Part shown: in pieces, positions 50,901 to 64,000 of the stretch
Layout: the number at the start of each line of letters is the position of its first letter
Numbering within the stretch: the stretch's first letter is position 1
From: Typha latifolia
Taxonomy: Eukaryota > Streptophyta > Magnoliopsida > Poales > Typhaceae
NCBI GenBank assembly: GCA_019914945.1
Contig: CM034101.1
Location: forward strand, 1,809,188-1,873,187
Direction: 5' to 3'
Length of the DNA: 64,000 bases
Translations under genes and position numbers: made by a program
Notes under the pieces: generated by a model
The model's input: the letters and a program-made list of their open reading frames with translations, nothing else
What the model was told of the DNA's origin: nothing
Database searches by the model: none

Positions 50901-53900
50901 TAACTAGAAATACAAAGCCACGAAGATACAAAGCTAACCTACCACATAGGCACATACACATACAAGGAGAGTAATACATCATCAAGGGTTAGTTTCAACT
51001 TTCAACCAACAAAACTAGTTACCACCAAAATGCATCTCACCCTCCACCACAAGGTCCACAACAAAGTAAAGGGCAAAAGGGGAATAAATTGTATTGCTTA
51101 TATATAAGATACAGGTGGAGGATCCCTTATCCTCTTTGGTGATGTCAGCCTCAACCTTAACGGCTGTTACACAATTTCAGCAGCAACCCATGCTCTTATA
51201 GAAAATAACCTACACCAAAAAGAAGCAGACCTATTCTCATTTGAATGCCCCAGCAGAAAGAAGTGTTTCCCTCAAGATTAAACCATGTTTTCCATTTTTT
51301 TCTTTCCAGTGTAGCCAAATGCAGAGCTCAAAATGGCTACTTAGAGAACTCTTCCGAGTTCAGATTACAATTTGATCAGTATCTTTTATTCTACTAATTT
51401 TAAATACTGAATCTGTGTATTTCTGTATGTTATAACGGAAGCTGGACATAGTATAGCGACAAAAGGATGAGAAAAGATAACTAAGTTCTTGATGTTCAAC
51501 CAAGAAGTGGATATATAGTTCTGTTACAACTTACAAATATATTGGATGTCAATAAAAAGCAACCACATCAAAAGAGAAGTTCTCCAAGACCTAGATAGTT
51601 ATCGATGGACCTATGGTTTCAATGAAACGGGCACCATAAATAAACATGGCCCTTGTGTAACCCCCAAAGAATTTATCAAACATCCATTTAACTCTACAGT
51701 GTACTAAATCGACGTGGTCAACCAGATCCCACAGAATTACAATAATAATAGGGACCCTTTCTGCACTACTTGAAGGACAAGTCACTTTCACTCAGTAATA
51801 ATATTCAAAGAGTACTATTTTACAAGATTTTGATCTACAAGCATATGGACTATACACAATTAAAATAGGCAAACGAAAACAGAAAACATGGTCTAACGAT
51901 ACAACAGGATAATTAAGTACAGGAATCTAGCAAACCAACCTAAATATTTTTCCATGTTGTGTAGAAGGATTAGATCTTGTAAAAACATCTCCAAATCTCA
52001 CGTAAGAAAGCCCCCTCAATGCTCTGTCAATCCAGTTAATTCAGCTAACACAAATGTCATAAATTCGGGTAAGTCAGATTAAGTAGACATGGGGACAAGC
52101 AGGACGAACAAGAGAAGACCTTTCTATCGAGTTTCTTAAAGCCTGAGATAATGCAACAGCAACTTCTTCTGAATCACCAGGGGCTAACCAGAGTCCACTT
52201 CCAACAACTGTCAAACACAAAATCCATAAAGAAAAAGAAAAATAATTAGTCAAACAAAAACCACAAAGACACTATCACCATCACAATAGCATGATATAAA
52301 ACGGGGACAGGCTCCAATAATGGTTAAACCTCTCAATCTGGATACTGCAGCTTGAGCATTTTCAACTATTGAGGAGTGGCGACCAGGTAGAAACAACCAC
52401 AGCTTGATCTTCTCATCTGTCAGTGACATATATTAGATGGCCAACTTACAAAACAGAATTGAATGAGAAGCGCAGACAAAAACTTAAGGCAAATCAGGAA
52501 TCCTCACCAGGATTGTGCATGCCCTGAGATGGGTCCCACGGACCAACAAAAGAATTTGTCCATGCACTAAGAAATCCTTCATTCTGTAGTTGAAGATGTG
52601 CTGAAATTATCATATAAGTAGCAGCATCCTTTTGTTCTGCTTTCAAACTGGAGACAACATTAATCAGCAAATAGAAACAGATGCACTGATTATGTTTGAT
52701 GAGGCCCGAGAAGTTTTTGAGAGCTAGAACGAGTACAAAAAGTACCTTTTCTCTGAAAGCATATTTGGATCAGATTCAAAAGGGAGAAACTGAAACCATG
52801 AGATAACGTGGAGCTCTCCCTGCAAATAGGAGCAAAGAAGGAAAAAGGGAGAACATTATCAAATATAGTTATCACCCGACCCCAGACTTGATATGAAATG
52901 AATAACTACTATAGCATTGCGAGTAAACAGTGCAACCAATTCAATATGAGGTCAAAACTCAAATTATAGGAAGGCACTTAAATGGCAAGTCTGTACAGAG
53001 ATGGTGGACCTGGAACTCCAATTGGATGTTAATGAACCCATTAATTGATGCCAAGCTGCCCATTATCCTCTTTACTTTTGCACCTTGCTCCTCCAATTTT
53101 ACCAGTAAAAAACAGATATGTATATTTAGGTCATATTCTGATAAAGCAGACAACTTTTTTCCTTGTCATCCTTCCAGCTATTGTCAATGTGCTTTCTATT
53201 TGGCATCCTTACCGCGATATGCTGTAGGTGTTCAATGGCTTTGATATTATGAGTTACAATGCAGTTATTTTTTATCTCCTTAGGGGTCCAAATATACCCA
53301 AAATGGTTAAACTCCCTCAGGCTGATGCATAGGTTCCCCGCCATGATATATATTTGTCACTCCAATCCCTCAACTGACAAATCTAAGAAATTTAACATCC
53401 AATGGAATTTACTTGCTGATGCATTAATTTCTCACATTTTATGGTTTAGGTTAAATTTGTGATTTACTTTTCCCAGATCTACTTAAAAGTCGACCGCAAC
53501 TTTCAATCAATTAAAATAGATGAACTATGAAGCTGTTAACCTACATGCTATGCCCTTTGATGGACAAAAAATCCCCAACTTGTTAGATTTTCAAGTTTAG
53601 TTTGCAAAATTCAGGAAATTTTTTTGCTCCAGTTAAGCAATTCGAACTGAATTTTGATCCCAACTCAAATGAGATGGACTGCTAAGGGTCAGATCAAAGT
53701 ATCATTTAGTAATTTCTAATACTTCCATAATCCTTGCTTCTTCATCTTCAAAATGAGGAACACACATTCTTTTCAATTTCAGTTGAAATTATAGGCGAAG
53801 ATTTATGTATTAACCTTTATATTAGACCTATTCACTACTCTCCCACACCAAAAATTATGTAATGATCTTGTCAAATCTCTCTTGTTTTATTGAGTGTAAT

Positions 53901-54073
53901 AAATATGATTGCAAATTTATAGATGTTAACATCATAGGAAAATATAGTTTACTAACAATGTAATGACAGATATAAGGATTTGAACAATAAGATTATCAAA
54001 GAATAAGTAAAAAAGACAGCTGCAGGCAGAAAATCAAATGTGGACTTACAATTCTGAATACATTTGTCCACAT
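35926..54073 (-). CDS. MED13: Mediator complex subunit 13 (MED13)
   Basis: 21 coding exons, all in phase, 1945 aa: 54073-54050, 52819-52746, 52647-52508, 52416-52330, 52207-52120, 52023-51940, 49976-49899, 49806-49724, 48857-48779, 48605-48279, 46495-46243, 45155-44895, 43153-41804, 41126-40865, 40788-40653, 40550-40463, 40365-40287, 40154-39859, 39644-38600, 38510-38139, 36557-35926. It belongs to the CDK8 kinase module (with CDK8, CycC and MED12) that controls Mediator-Pol II contact; Arabidopsis mutants (MAB2/GCT) are embryo-patterning mutants. The N-terminal domain has WFQFLPFESDPN, VGPWDPSQGMHNPG, LWLFLPGRHSS and ALRGLSYVRFGDVF. The middle is acidic/Ser-rich. A MID/PIWI-like region holds CPDIDLLTSAA and GLVLVDCPQQVKISG. 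The C-terminal domain has CYGWTEDWRWLVCIWTDARG, SIGSMPASYLLIPSPSLRYL and the end RLRRLLHYADKELS. The exon 10/11 junction (weak donor GTTTTTT) is the least certain. Confidence 0.96.
46720..47290. repeat. Repeat-like block in MED13 intron 10
   Basis: Within the 1.8-kb intron between coding exons 10 and 11, this AT-rich block repeats ATATCC, ATCCG and GATCCGATC-like words in both orientations. That is typical of degraded plant transposon ends. No coding remnant or clear terminal inverted repeats were found. Confidence 0.4.
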
Positions 54074-54153
54074 ATTTTGGGTACCACAAGAACCTTACTG
54101 CAGAAAGCTGCCAACACGTCTACTTCCGTTGAAACAAAGTGAACTTGCAGCAT
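52643..54153 (-). promoter_or_regulatory. Possible overlapping upstream ORF of MED13
   Basis: If the leader exon starts at the acceptor at 54163 (ATTTTAG), it contains an ATG at 54153, 80 bases upstream of the MED13 ATG and in another frame. That frame stays open past the MED13 start, through coding exon 2, and stops at TGA 52645-52643 in exon 3, encoding 60 aa. A second strong acceptor (CTTTCTGCAG, exon from 54097) would remove this ATG. The span includes intron 1. Confidence 0.4.
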
Positions 54154-56705
54154 ATCTTGTTGCCTAAAATGTAAGTTTGTACGAAAAATCTTGGTAAAAC
54201 ATAGTAAAAGTTCAATGCTTGAAATTAATACATCTAACCAGTGGTCAATTATCGGAGTAAAGTATCATATAATCTATTCATGTAGAGTACGCAAATAACA
54301 ATATAAAGATCTTCAACAAGAACAAATTATAAGAATGTAAAGATCAAATTATAAGAATGTAAAGAGTATGCAAATCAAGAAAATATTGCATAAAAATACT
54401 GCAAAATAAAAGTTTCTGTAGCAACAACAGGATATATTTCAGATACTTTAAGATCTTTTGAAAAGTATACACTCTGAAAATGTTATTCCATATTTATACT
54501 CCTTGACAAGAATTCGATCAAAAGGCTATTAAATAAAATGGCAACAACACATGATTTCAGCTGCTTTCAGGATAAAATACAAGCATAACTAGCAAGTCAG
54601 CTGTCCAGTACAGCATAAGTTGAATTAGTTGGAAGGGAACTAAAGGATCAATGTCTTGAGAAGCACATTAATGAACCCATTGGACATATCGAGAACAACG
54701 ACTCCTGACTAAGTTATGAACTGTTTGAAGTGTATAAAAGAGTACAAATTCCAACCTTATGGTAATTACAGACAAACTCCCACAGATTTAGGGATTCCAG
54801 ACAGCTAAAAGAAAATTGGAGTTAATGATTCAAGAAAACAGGAAATTAAAGGAAAAGAAGACAAAAATCTTAAGGCATACCTCTCAACGATTTCTCACTA
54901 ACTCAAGCATGGTCTCCCCTTGCCCGACTCCCGCCGGTTCGACTTCGAACGCCCCTTCTCCAAGGGGCAAGGGATCTTGGGGGCACGAACGCAGCGGATT
55001 CGGATCGGTAGTGATGGGCTTTGCGGGGGGTAAGAAGAGGAGAAACTAGGGCACGGGTCGGCAAAGATTAGGGCTCTGAATCGGTGCTTCTGGTTACGAT
55101 CCGGGATTGTCGGATCCGGGATTGTCGGATCCGGATATTTCAGTCCAAAAAAAGCAGCATATTGGTACGGTTTGATCGACCAACTTCATTTAACTTGGGT
55201 AATTTTAAATTACCCCCTTATTTATGCCTAAATTAAACTACCTATTTGAAATTAAACTAATATTAAACTGTTAACTTTTTCTGACATAAATATATAGATA
55301 TATATATAATACTCATATGGTATTAATAATTCTATTATTTGAATAAATATGAAACCTCTCCTCGTAATTATAAGATTATTGTAAAATAGATATTAACTAA
55401 GATTTAAGACTCATAAGTTTAAATTGAAGAAGATAGAAAATAATGAAATTATATTTTATTTTAAAATTAAAGAATATGACATGATGAGTCAATCTAATAG
55501 AAATAAAACAAAAAATCTAATATTTTAAGTGGAAAATTTTCTCTAATATTTTCTTTAAAAAAAATTGTATTTTTGGTGTAATGAGCAGAGGGAAAAGAAT
55601 GATAAAAGAAATTAGTAAAATCACTTCGTAGTCAAGTTTTTAGTGCAAATAATCAGTGGACTTTCGTTATAAATCATTGGCGGATTCGGGTTGAGTGATC
55701 CATTAGACAATACATATCCAATTACACCACTACTTAGCCGCTTATATATACTAACCCGTGCTCCGCCTTCACTTGGTGTTACTGGAAGCCCTAAAAAGCT
55801 TGCAGCCGTCTTCTTCCACGGATTCCATCTCTCCCATTTCTTCTCCATCTCTCTCTTTCTCATCAATAATTGCCTCTTTGAGTAGCCATTACGGTGATCC
55901 ATACCATCTTGGCTTAGTTAGGAGGCGCACAGAGATGGGCTCTTAAGAGCTCTCTTAGGCCTTTTTGAGAGGGCTCCATTTTTATACCCTATATGGTGTC
56001 CTCCAAGCAGCCTTAAGACATCTCCATCTCTCAATGGTATGATGCTCACTTTTTAATTTTCTTTCTTTCACTTTTTTAACTTTGAGATGAGTTGAATTGC
56101 CTCTCGAATAACCGGTTGCTCGAAATATCGAATGTTTGCATCCGGCTCAGACAGGGGCGCAAAGTAAATTCAAATCCTCTTTGAAAGAACGGAATTTTCA
56201 TTTATTGAATTGTTCCTTTCTTAGATGGATTTTGGATATTCTTCAGTTTACTATACTTGATCACCATTTTTTAATCTGACTAAAACCTTCGAGATCTCTA
56301 AAATTTGTAAATATAAACTCGTGGAAGTATTGCCAATGCCACATTCGAGGGCCATTTGCATTTAAAAATAAATTGGTAATAGCAAAATTAGACCTTTTGA
56401 GTGCTGAAAGCTAGTGAGTGAGTTTATTTTTCTACACTAAATAAATACATTTGTTTCATTTATAACGGTTGTGTCGAAATGCACAAAGAGTTCATCTTAT
56501 TGTTATAAAAAATCCAAAGAGTATTTTTTTTTTCAGTGCAAATTCTCTCACATTCGACACATATTGGGACCACATAGTACTTGATATACAAAAAGAGGCC
56601 TCAAAATTTACATTCCTATATATCTTTCTAATGTGTTGCATGTCCATATTAACAGCAGGGAGATGGAGAGATTGGATATATTTCTTTCTTGAGGAAGACG
56701 ATGAT
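54074..56705. other. MED13 leader and promoter, then intergenic DNA
   Basis: A likely first untranslated exon (minus) lies at about 54890-55080, GC-rich and ending with a donor (GAGAG/GTATGCC near 54889). It carries a short uORF, MLELVRNR. AT-rich DNA follows. At about 55740-55960 on the plus strand a TATA-like TTATATATAC is followed by AGCCCTAAAA and CT-rich sequence resembling a gene leader, but no coding exon could be joined to it. The rest, to 56705, is AT-rich; 56492-56705 may be APRL 3' UTR. Confidence 0.5.
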
Positions 56706-58429
56706 TCACCTAGCGAGAAAGGAAGCCCAGACTCTAGCATTGTTCGCACCATTTCGGAAGCTCCTCGTCTTGCTACTGAGCCGAAGTTCGATGCAAATCC
56801 TCTTAAAATCAACTGTATGCAGTACTCTCACCAATAGCTGGCTTATTTCAGTAGCAATCCCAAACTTTGGCATGCAGACATGCGAGACCCAGAAAGCTTT
56901 GAGATGGTAGCAGATCACAGGGAAGAAGCTTGTCATCGTCCTCAAGAGGATAAAGAGTAAACTGAGCACTATGTAAGGTTCTTTGATTGTAACTCTCCTT
57001 GGACTGCTAAGCTCGTCAACAGCAATATATGCAACTGGATTGAGGCCTGCAGTGGCAAAACAACACATCTGCCAATGAGCCATTCATGCAAATTATTAAT
57101 GGCCAAATGTATTATGTTTAGATATATTTGCTTTTTGTCGACCTTCCAATGAATAATAGCATGAAGAAAACCACCTGTGGTTTCTCTATAGAAATTAACA
57201 AGAGAGCTGAGATCCTTTGGGCCATGGTGTCGAACCATTGAAGCCCCATTTGCCAGGACAATAGCAGGAAAACTATGAACACCATATCTCGAAAGGACAC
57301 TGAAAAAAAAAATTATTATATAGATAAAAATCAATCACTATGATCGCCCTTTAGATACCATTGAAAAGAGAATGGATAAACTGATGGCAATAAGCAACTC
57401 TAACCATTGGATACCTTGGCATGGTAGAAGATTCTTCAACTCGTAAGTGTCTTATATGAGGAAACATAGAGTTGAGAGAATTGAAAATGGGTTGGAAGTT
57501 GCTTGAAAATGGACACCACGAAGCATAGAAGAGAACAGAGTAGTAGTGTGAGTCATTTTTAGCCGTAATAAGTTCTTTGTCGAGGTCCTCGCCTCTCACC
57601 TTCAGAAAAACCGATGAAATCAAGCTTAAATATAAAATAAATAACTCACTATATGGCTTCAGAAAAATTATTATCATTAAAATTCCCTATGAACAATATC
57701 AAGCAAATCTGAGGGAAAATAAATAACTCACTATATGGTGTTTTGTGCAAGCTTCAGTACATTCATCGCGGGTCAACTCATTCCAATCTAAACATTACTT
57801 CTTTCATAATAAATTACTGATGAGAATCCTATTCTAATATCATAAATTAGGCCATCCATGAGAATATTTGGATTCTTCACCAATTTTCATAACTCAAATT
57901 TACCACTAAACAAATAAGTCTTCCTACTCGATTGCATTGACGAACGCTTGGCATCCTCTCTCTGTCAAATTTCTACGAATACATTCACCGGCAGCAAAGG
58001 GGAAAAGAAATCTATCCTTTTAACCACTCAGGCAAATTATACTCGGACAGCTTTATTTCAACGGAAAGGAGTATGGAATCCTGAAACAACTGTTCCAAAC
58101 CATTAGAAGCCCCAACCCAAGACGCAGTTTTGAAGACAAACCATCATCCCAATGGAACCCAAAAGCACAAAAATCATCAAAAGATCAACTTTTGCAAGAA
58201 CCCAAAAGCGCAAACTAGAAAGAAATCCAAAATATATATATAAAAAAATCCTTACCTCTAGAGGGAAAGACCGCTGGATCCAGACAGGGCATTGGGATTG
58301 GAACGCACCAAGAAAGGCAGCGTCCAATCGAGCGCAGAGCGATGACGCCGCCACGGAGGACTGCGACAAACAAATCGACGCGAAGTAGAAGAAGAGGAGG
58401 AGACGCAAAGAGCACATGGCCATGGCCAT
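56706..58429 (-). CDS. APRL: 5'-adenylylsulfate reductase-like (APRL) thioredoxin-fold protein
   Basis: Four exons: 58429-58256, 57599-57415, 57299-57175, 57046-56706; 274 aa. A signal peptide (residues about 1-28, with the LLLFFYFASICL core) sends it to the secretory pathway. The thioredoxin-like domain has YYSVLFYASWCPFSSNFQP, with one Cys at the active site (WCPFS) instead of CxxC, as in the APRL family. SRYGVHSFPAIVLANG supplies the cis-Pro region. The C-terminal half has a hydrophobic segment (PYIVLSLLFILLRTMTSFF) and the family block VLHTVDFKR, then NARVWASF. Despite the name these proteins lack the PAPS-reductase domain and are not known to reduce APS; they are PDI-like. The in-frame end FLAR* looks shortened: the sequence after it reads FSLGESSSSSRKK in another frame, like the usual family tail. 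Confidence 0.92.
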
Positions 58430-59803
58430 GGGCAGGGGAGATGATGGATCAAAACAAAAAACTTGTAATTTTGATGGTCTCTGTTCTTGCTCGGGTATTC
58501 TCTTTGCGTATAAAAAATATAGAATTAATTCTACTTAACTCTCCAAACTATCACCTTTAGAAGGTCATAATAAATAAGTTCAATATGTATATAAATAATA
58601 ATAATAATTTAGGAGGGCTAAATGTAATTATCCCTAAAATCTATAAACCCTGGATAGTATCAAACTGTGGATTGAGTAGATAAGAACTATAATTAAGAAG
58701 TATTTTATAAGCATATAGTTGTCTACCAACTAGCAACGACAAATGAACCCCTAATCCACTTGGTTATTATGCATAAGACCTTGATGTTTGTTAATTTGTG
58801 CTGCTATTAGAAAACAAAATAGTAGGTCAAATCTTCAATCCTCTTTAATTTTATCCCATTTATTTTTATTTATCTTTTATTTTTAAAAAAGGTTCATAAA
58901 CTAAAATTCATCGCTAGATATAATGAGCGTAGATATTATTACACCTATTTGTGAAACATATTCTTTTAGAAACAAAAACGAAAAAATTTCATCCATTACA
59001 TTTATGGACAGTAGGAAGAATAATCTTTCACTACAATTAGACTACTTTTGAAGAGCCTAAACTGATACTGGGAATGGAGGCAGGATTAGTCTGTTTACTA
59101 ACCAGTTTAATCTCGGGTTCAAAATAGCATCATATAAAATAGTCTTTTAATGTGACTGAAAAATCTCATAATACACAGGATAAGAGATTCAAAGTCACTT
59201 TCAACAACAACAACTTCTCTTGTGTTTTCTATGCCATCAATATCAACATCAACATCTCAATTTTACTCCCTTAACACCACCATCCTTGCAGTCATCCATA
59301 CAGTATGCAAAATACAAGGGAATGCTGCAACATTCTACTTGCCCAATGTTTTCTATGTATCAGAATTCAGAAGGATAAAAGCATATAATTTATTGAAGAA
59401 ATAGAGCTATGCATATGACTGCCAACCATAGCATGCATGTTACAGTCTGTAACCCCCCATGCATCCATGTGATAAGAACCAAGTAGGAAAAAAGGGTAGT
59501 GAAGAGTAGTTATAAGACTATCTGGCAGAAAAGTTGCTACTTTCCTTCCTTCCTTCATGTGAGTAGCAGCATGTTATCTTATAGTTAATACACATCTAAT
59601 ATGGATATTAGATAGCTTATCTTGCTTCCACCCTACTCCTTAAATGGAGGAGTACTCTGCAGTGAAGCTTTAATTCCACTGTGCTATATATATATATATA
59701 TATTTCAATGGTTGAGTGTTATTAATTTATAACAGAGATAAACTTATATATTAGAAAAAATTAGTCTTTTTATTTAGCCTAATCGTACAAGCTTACGATA
59801 CGG

Positions 59804-59811
59804 TGACGTCA
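59804..59811. promoter_or_regulatory. TGACGTCA palindrome (bZIP/TGA site)
   Basis: A perfect 8-base CRE/C-box palindrome about 740 bases upstream of the alpha-tubulin ATG, where the sequence turns from AT-rich to GC-rich. A related GTGACGTC occurs at about 60408-60415. TGA-class bZIP factors bind this core. Confidence 0.55.
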
Positions 59812-60519
59812 TCGATTCGGTTTGCTTATCTGGGTCCGGGAAGGAGGTGGATTAGGTCGTAAATCGCAATCCTTGCGCCATCCGACCAATCATTTAGCAG
59901 TGGGGTGATTTCGTAATATGTTGAAAATTAGAGGGCTTTGCCGACAAAAGGAGATGGAGGCAGCCAGCAAAGTGATCCCAGCACGTGCCCGCCCTGACCG
60001 ATCCGCTGGAGCCAGCGGAGCAAGCTGAAGACAAGCTTTTATTCCTATTATGCCCTTGTCTTAATACCAATTGACATGTCAGTGAGATCGAACATCCTCG
60101 GATGGCGAGGGGTACTCCCGTACTTATCGAAAAGTATGGGTTCCTATGTCGGGGCCAATTGGTAGAGCAGGAGGGCCCCACGTCCCGGACGCCAGACCAA
60201 ATATGGAATCCTTTTTTAATAAATGGTTTCTTTATTTACTTTGCGTTTCAACGCCTATGTTTTAGTCTCTTCTCGGGAAAGGGCTTCTCTTTTGCACGTA
60301 TTGGTTGAAATGTTTTGAGATTTAAAGGGCTTATATCAAATAAGGTACACTTCTAGGTAGTGGTCTGCAAATTATTATTTAATTTTTTTTTGTCAGGGTT
60401 GCTATTCTCGTGACGTCCTTTAAAAAAAGCAGCGGTGCCTCGGAAACAAAGCAAATCTCGTCCCCCTCTTCTCCTTTCATCCCTCTCGTCGTCTTCGTCC
60501 CGGTGAGAGGGAAAAAGAG

Positions 60520-60541
60520 TTAGGGTTCAGATTAGGGTTCG
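60520..60541 (+). promoter_or_regulatory. Paired telo-box-like motifs in the tubulin leader
   Basis: TTAGGGTT is present twice (60520-60527 and 60532-60539), ending a few bases before the start codon. Telo-boxes (AAACCCTA and its complement) are common near transcription starts of highly expressed, division-linked plant genes, where TRB/Pur-alpha-type proteins bind. Confidence 0.55.
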
Positions 60542-60543
60542 AG

Positions 60544-63314
<2,771 letters not shown>

Positions 63315-63906
63315 GTTGTTTGAGTCGATTAGTGGTCATTGTTTGTTATTTGCTTGTAATCAGTATATACTCTGTCTGATGTCTATCCATTTCACACTGC
63401 TGATACATTGATTTGCTTTTGTATTGTGGTCTATTGTATCTGACGTTTTCTGTGATTGTTAATATTGTTCCAGCTATATTTGATTCAACATGTTATTTCC
63501 TTTTAAGTTCTTTTTCTTCTTTGATGATAAGTTCCATTGGCATGATACTGGGAGAGGTGGCTTAAAAAATGTCTACGTACTGTACGCATGCGTGCCTTTA
63601 ATGTGGTCCTTGTACGTAGACTGTCTTAATGCACAGGGTTCTCGCGGGTATGTTCTCGTTGCAAATTTTATTGTAATTCTCGCCATAAATTCCGTTATCT
63701 AATTACAAGATTATATTATTGTTGTTTTAAAATTGGGTTTGCCAAATAATATGGAAAACTATGGGATAAAATAAAAGGATAATGATAGATTGAGAGCAGA
63801 AAAAACTCATCATACTTATTATTTATGACTCTTTCTTGTATTCATATTTCTTGAATAACCTTCGCTTTCGGTGAACAAATTAAGTTTATTATTATCCAAT
63901 AGCTGT

Positions 63907-63957
<51 letters not shown>

Positions 63958-64000
63958 ATTCTACTAATTCATGATTGCATATGCATGATATTGGACTTGT
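63315..64000. other. Tubulin 3' UTR and downstream intergenic DNA
   Basis: About 200 bases of T-rich 3' UTR, then AT-rich sequence ending with a long (AG)n tract. No further gene begins before the window ends. Confidence 0.6.
63911..63956. repeat. (AG)n microsatellite
   Basis: A perfect AG dinucleotide run of about 46 bases, the longest in the window. Confidence 0.95.

Larger units (their letters stand above)
58430..60543. other. Divergent promoter region of APRL (-) and alpha-tubulin (+)
   Basis: AT-rich DNA with (TA)n at 59684-59703. From about 59800 onward it is GC-richer and promoter-like for tubulin: a TGACGTCA palindrome at 59804-59811, CACGTGCC near 59982, GTGACGTCC near 60409, then a CT-rich leader and two AGGGTT (telo-box-like) motifs just before the start codon. 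No gene was seen between 58430 and 59790. Confidence 0.5.

Noticed and set aside
11578..58429. APS kinase and an APS-reductase-like gene in one window as a sulfate-assimilation cluster
   Set aside because: APRL proteins lack the reductase domain and enter the secretory pathway, and the genes are about 41 kb apart with unrelated genes between.

Overview
This is nuclear DNA from a flowering plant. Every protein-coding gene is split by spliceosomal introns (GT..AG). The products are plant-specific or plant-type: WNK kinase with a DLG motif, neprosin-domain protein, DUF1639 protein, APR-like thioredoxin, a MED13 of plant type, and an alpha-tubulin of the Arabidopsis TUA2/4/6 class. Intergenic DNA is AT-rich, full of (GA)n, (CT)n and (TA)n microsatellites, and carries a decayed LINE. 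The coding regions lack the strong GC bias of many grass genes. A non-grass monocot such as a palm would fit, but that is only a guess.

Layout, left to right: the last codons of an O-fucosyltransferase-like gene (+, 1-142); a seven-exon WNK kinase (+, 2779-5683); a three-exon membrane J-domain protein (-, 8211-10987) divergent from a cytosolic-type APS kinase (+, 11578-15946); a broken copy of the complex III subunit QCR7 (+, 16621-18487); about 5 kb of intergenic DNA; a seven-exon neprosin-domain protein (+, 23716-26242); about 5 kb of intergenic DNA with a LINE reverse-transcriptase fossil (-, about 27395-27735); a four-exon DUF1639 gene (-, 31300-32230); a single-exon arabinogalactan-peptide-like gene (+, 34897-35112); the 21-coding-exon MED13 gene (-, 35926-54073), which fills almost a third of the window; an APR-like gene (-, 56706-58429); and an alpha-tubulin gene (+, 60544-63314).

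Exon models were built by hand from splice sites and reading phase. Every intact multi-exon gene that lies wholly inside the window closes to a whole number of codons: WNK 702 aa, J protein 302, APS kinase 208, neprosin protein 415, DUF1639 210, MED13 1945, APRL 274, tubulin 450. The AGP-like peptide is 71 aa.

The genes do not form a pathway or cluster; this looks like ordinary plant gene order. The nearest thing to functional coupling is the J protein/APS kinase head-to-head pair with about 0.6 kb between start codons. I saw no undescribed multi-gene system. The observations most worth following are the QCR7 pseudogene, the LINE fossil, a possible alternative-acceptor-controlled overlapping uORF on MED13, a frameshift-like C-terminus in the APRL gene, a pair of tandem hairpins upstream of WNK, and an alpha-tubulin with Thr at position 40.
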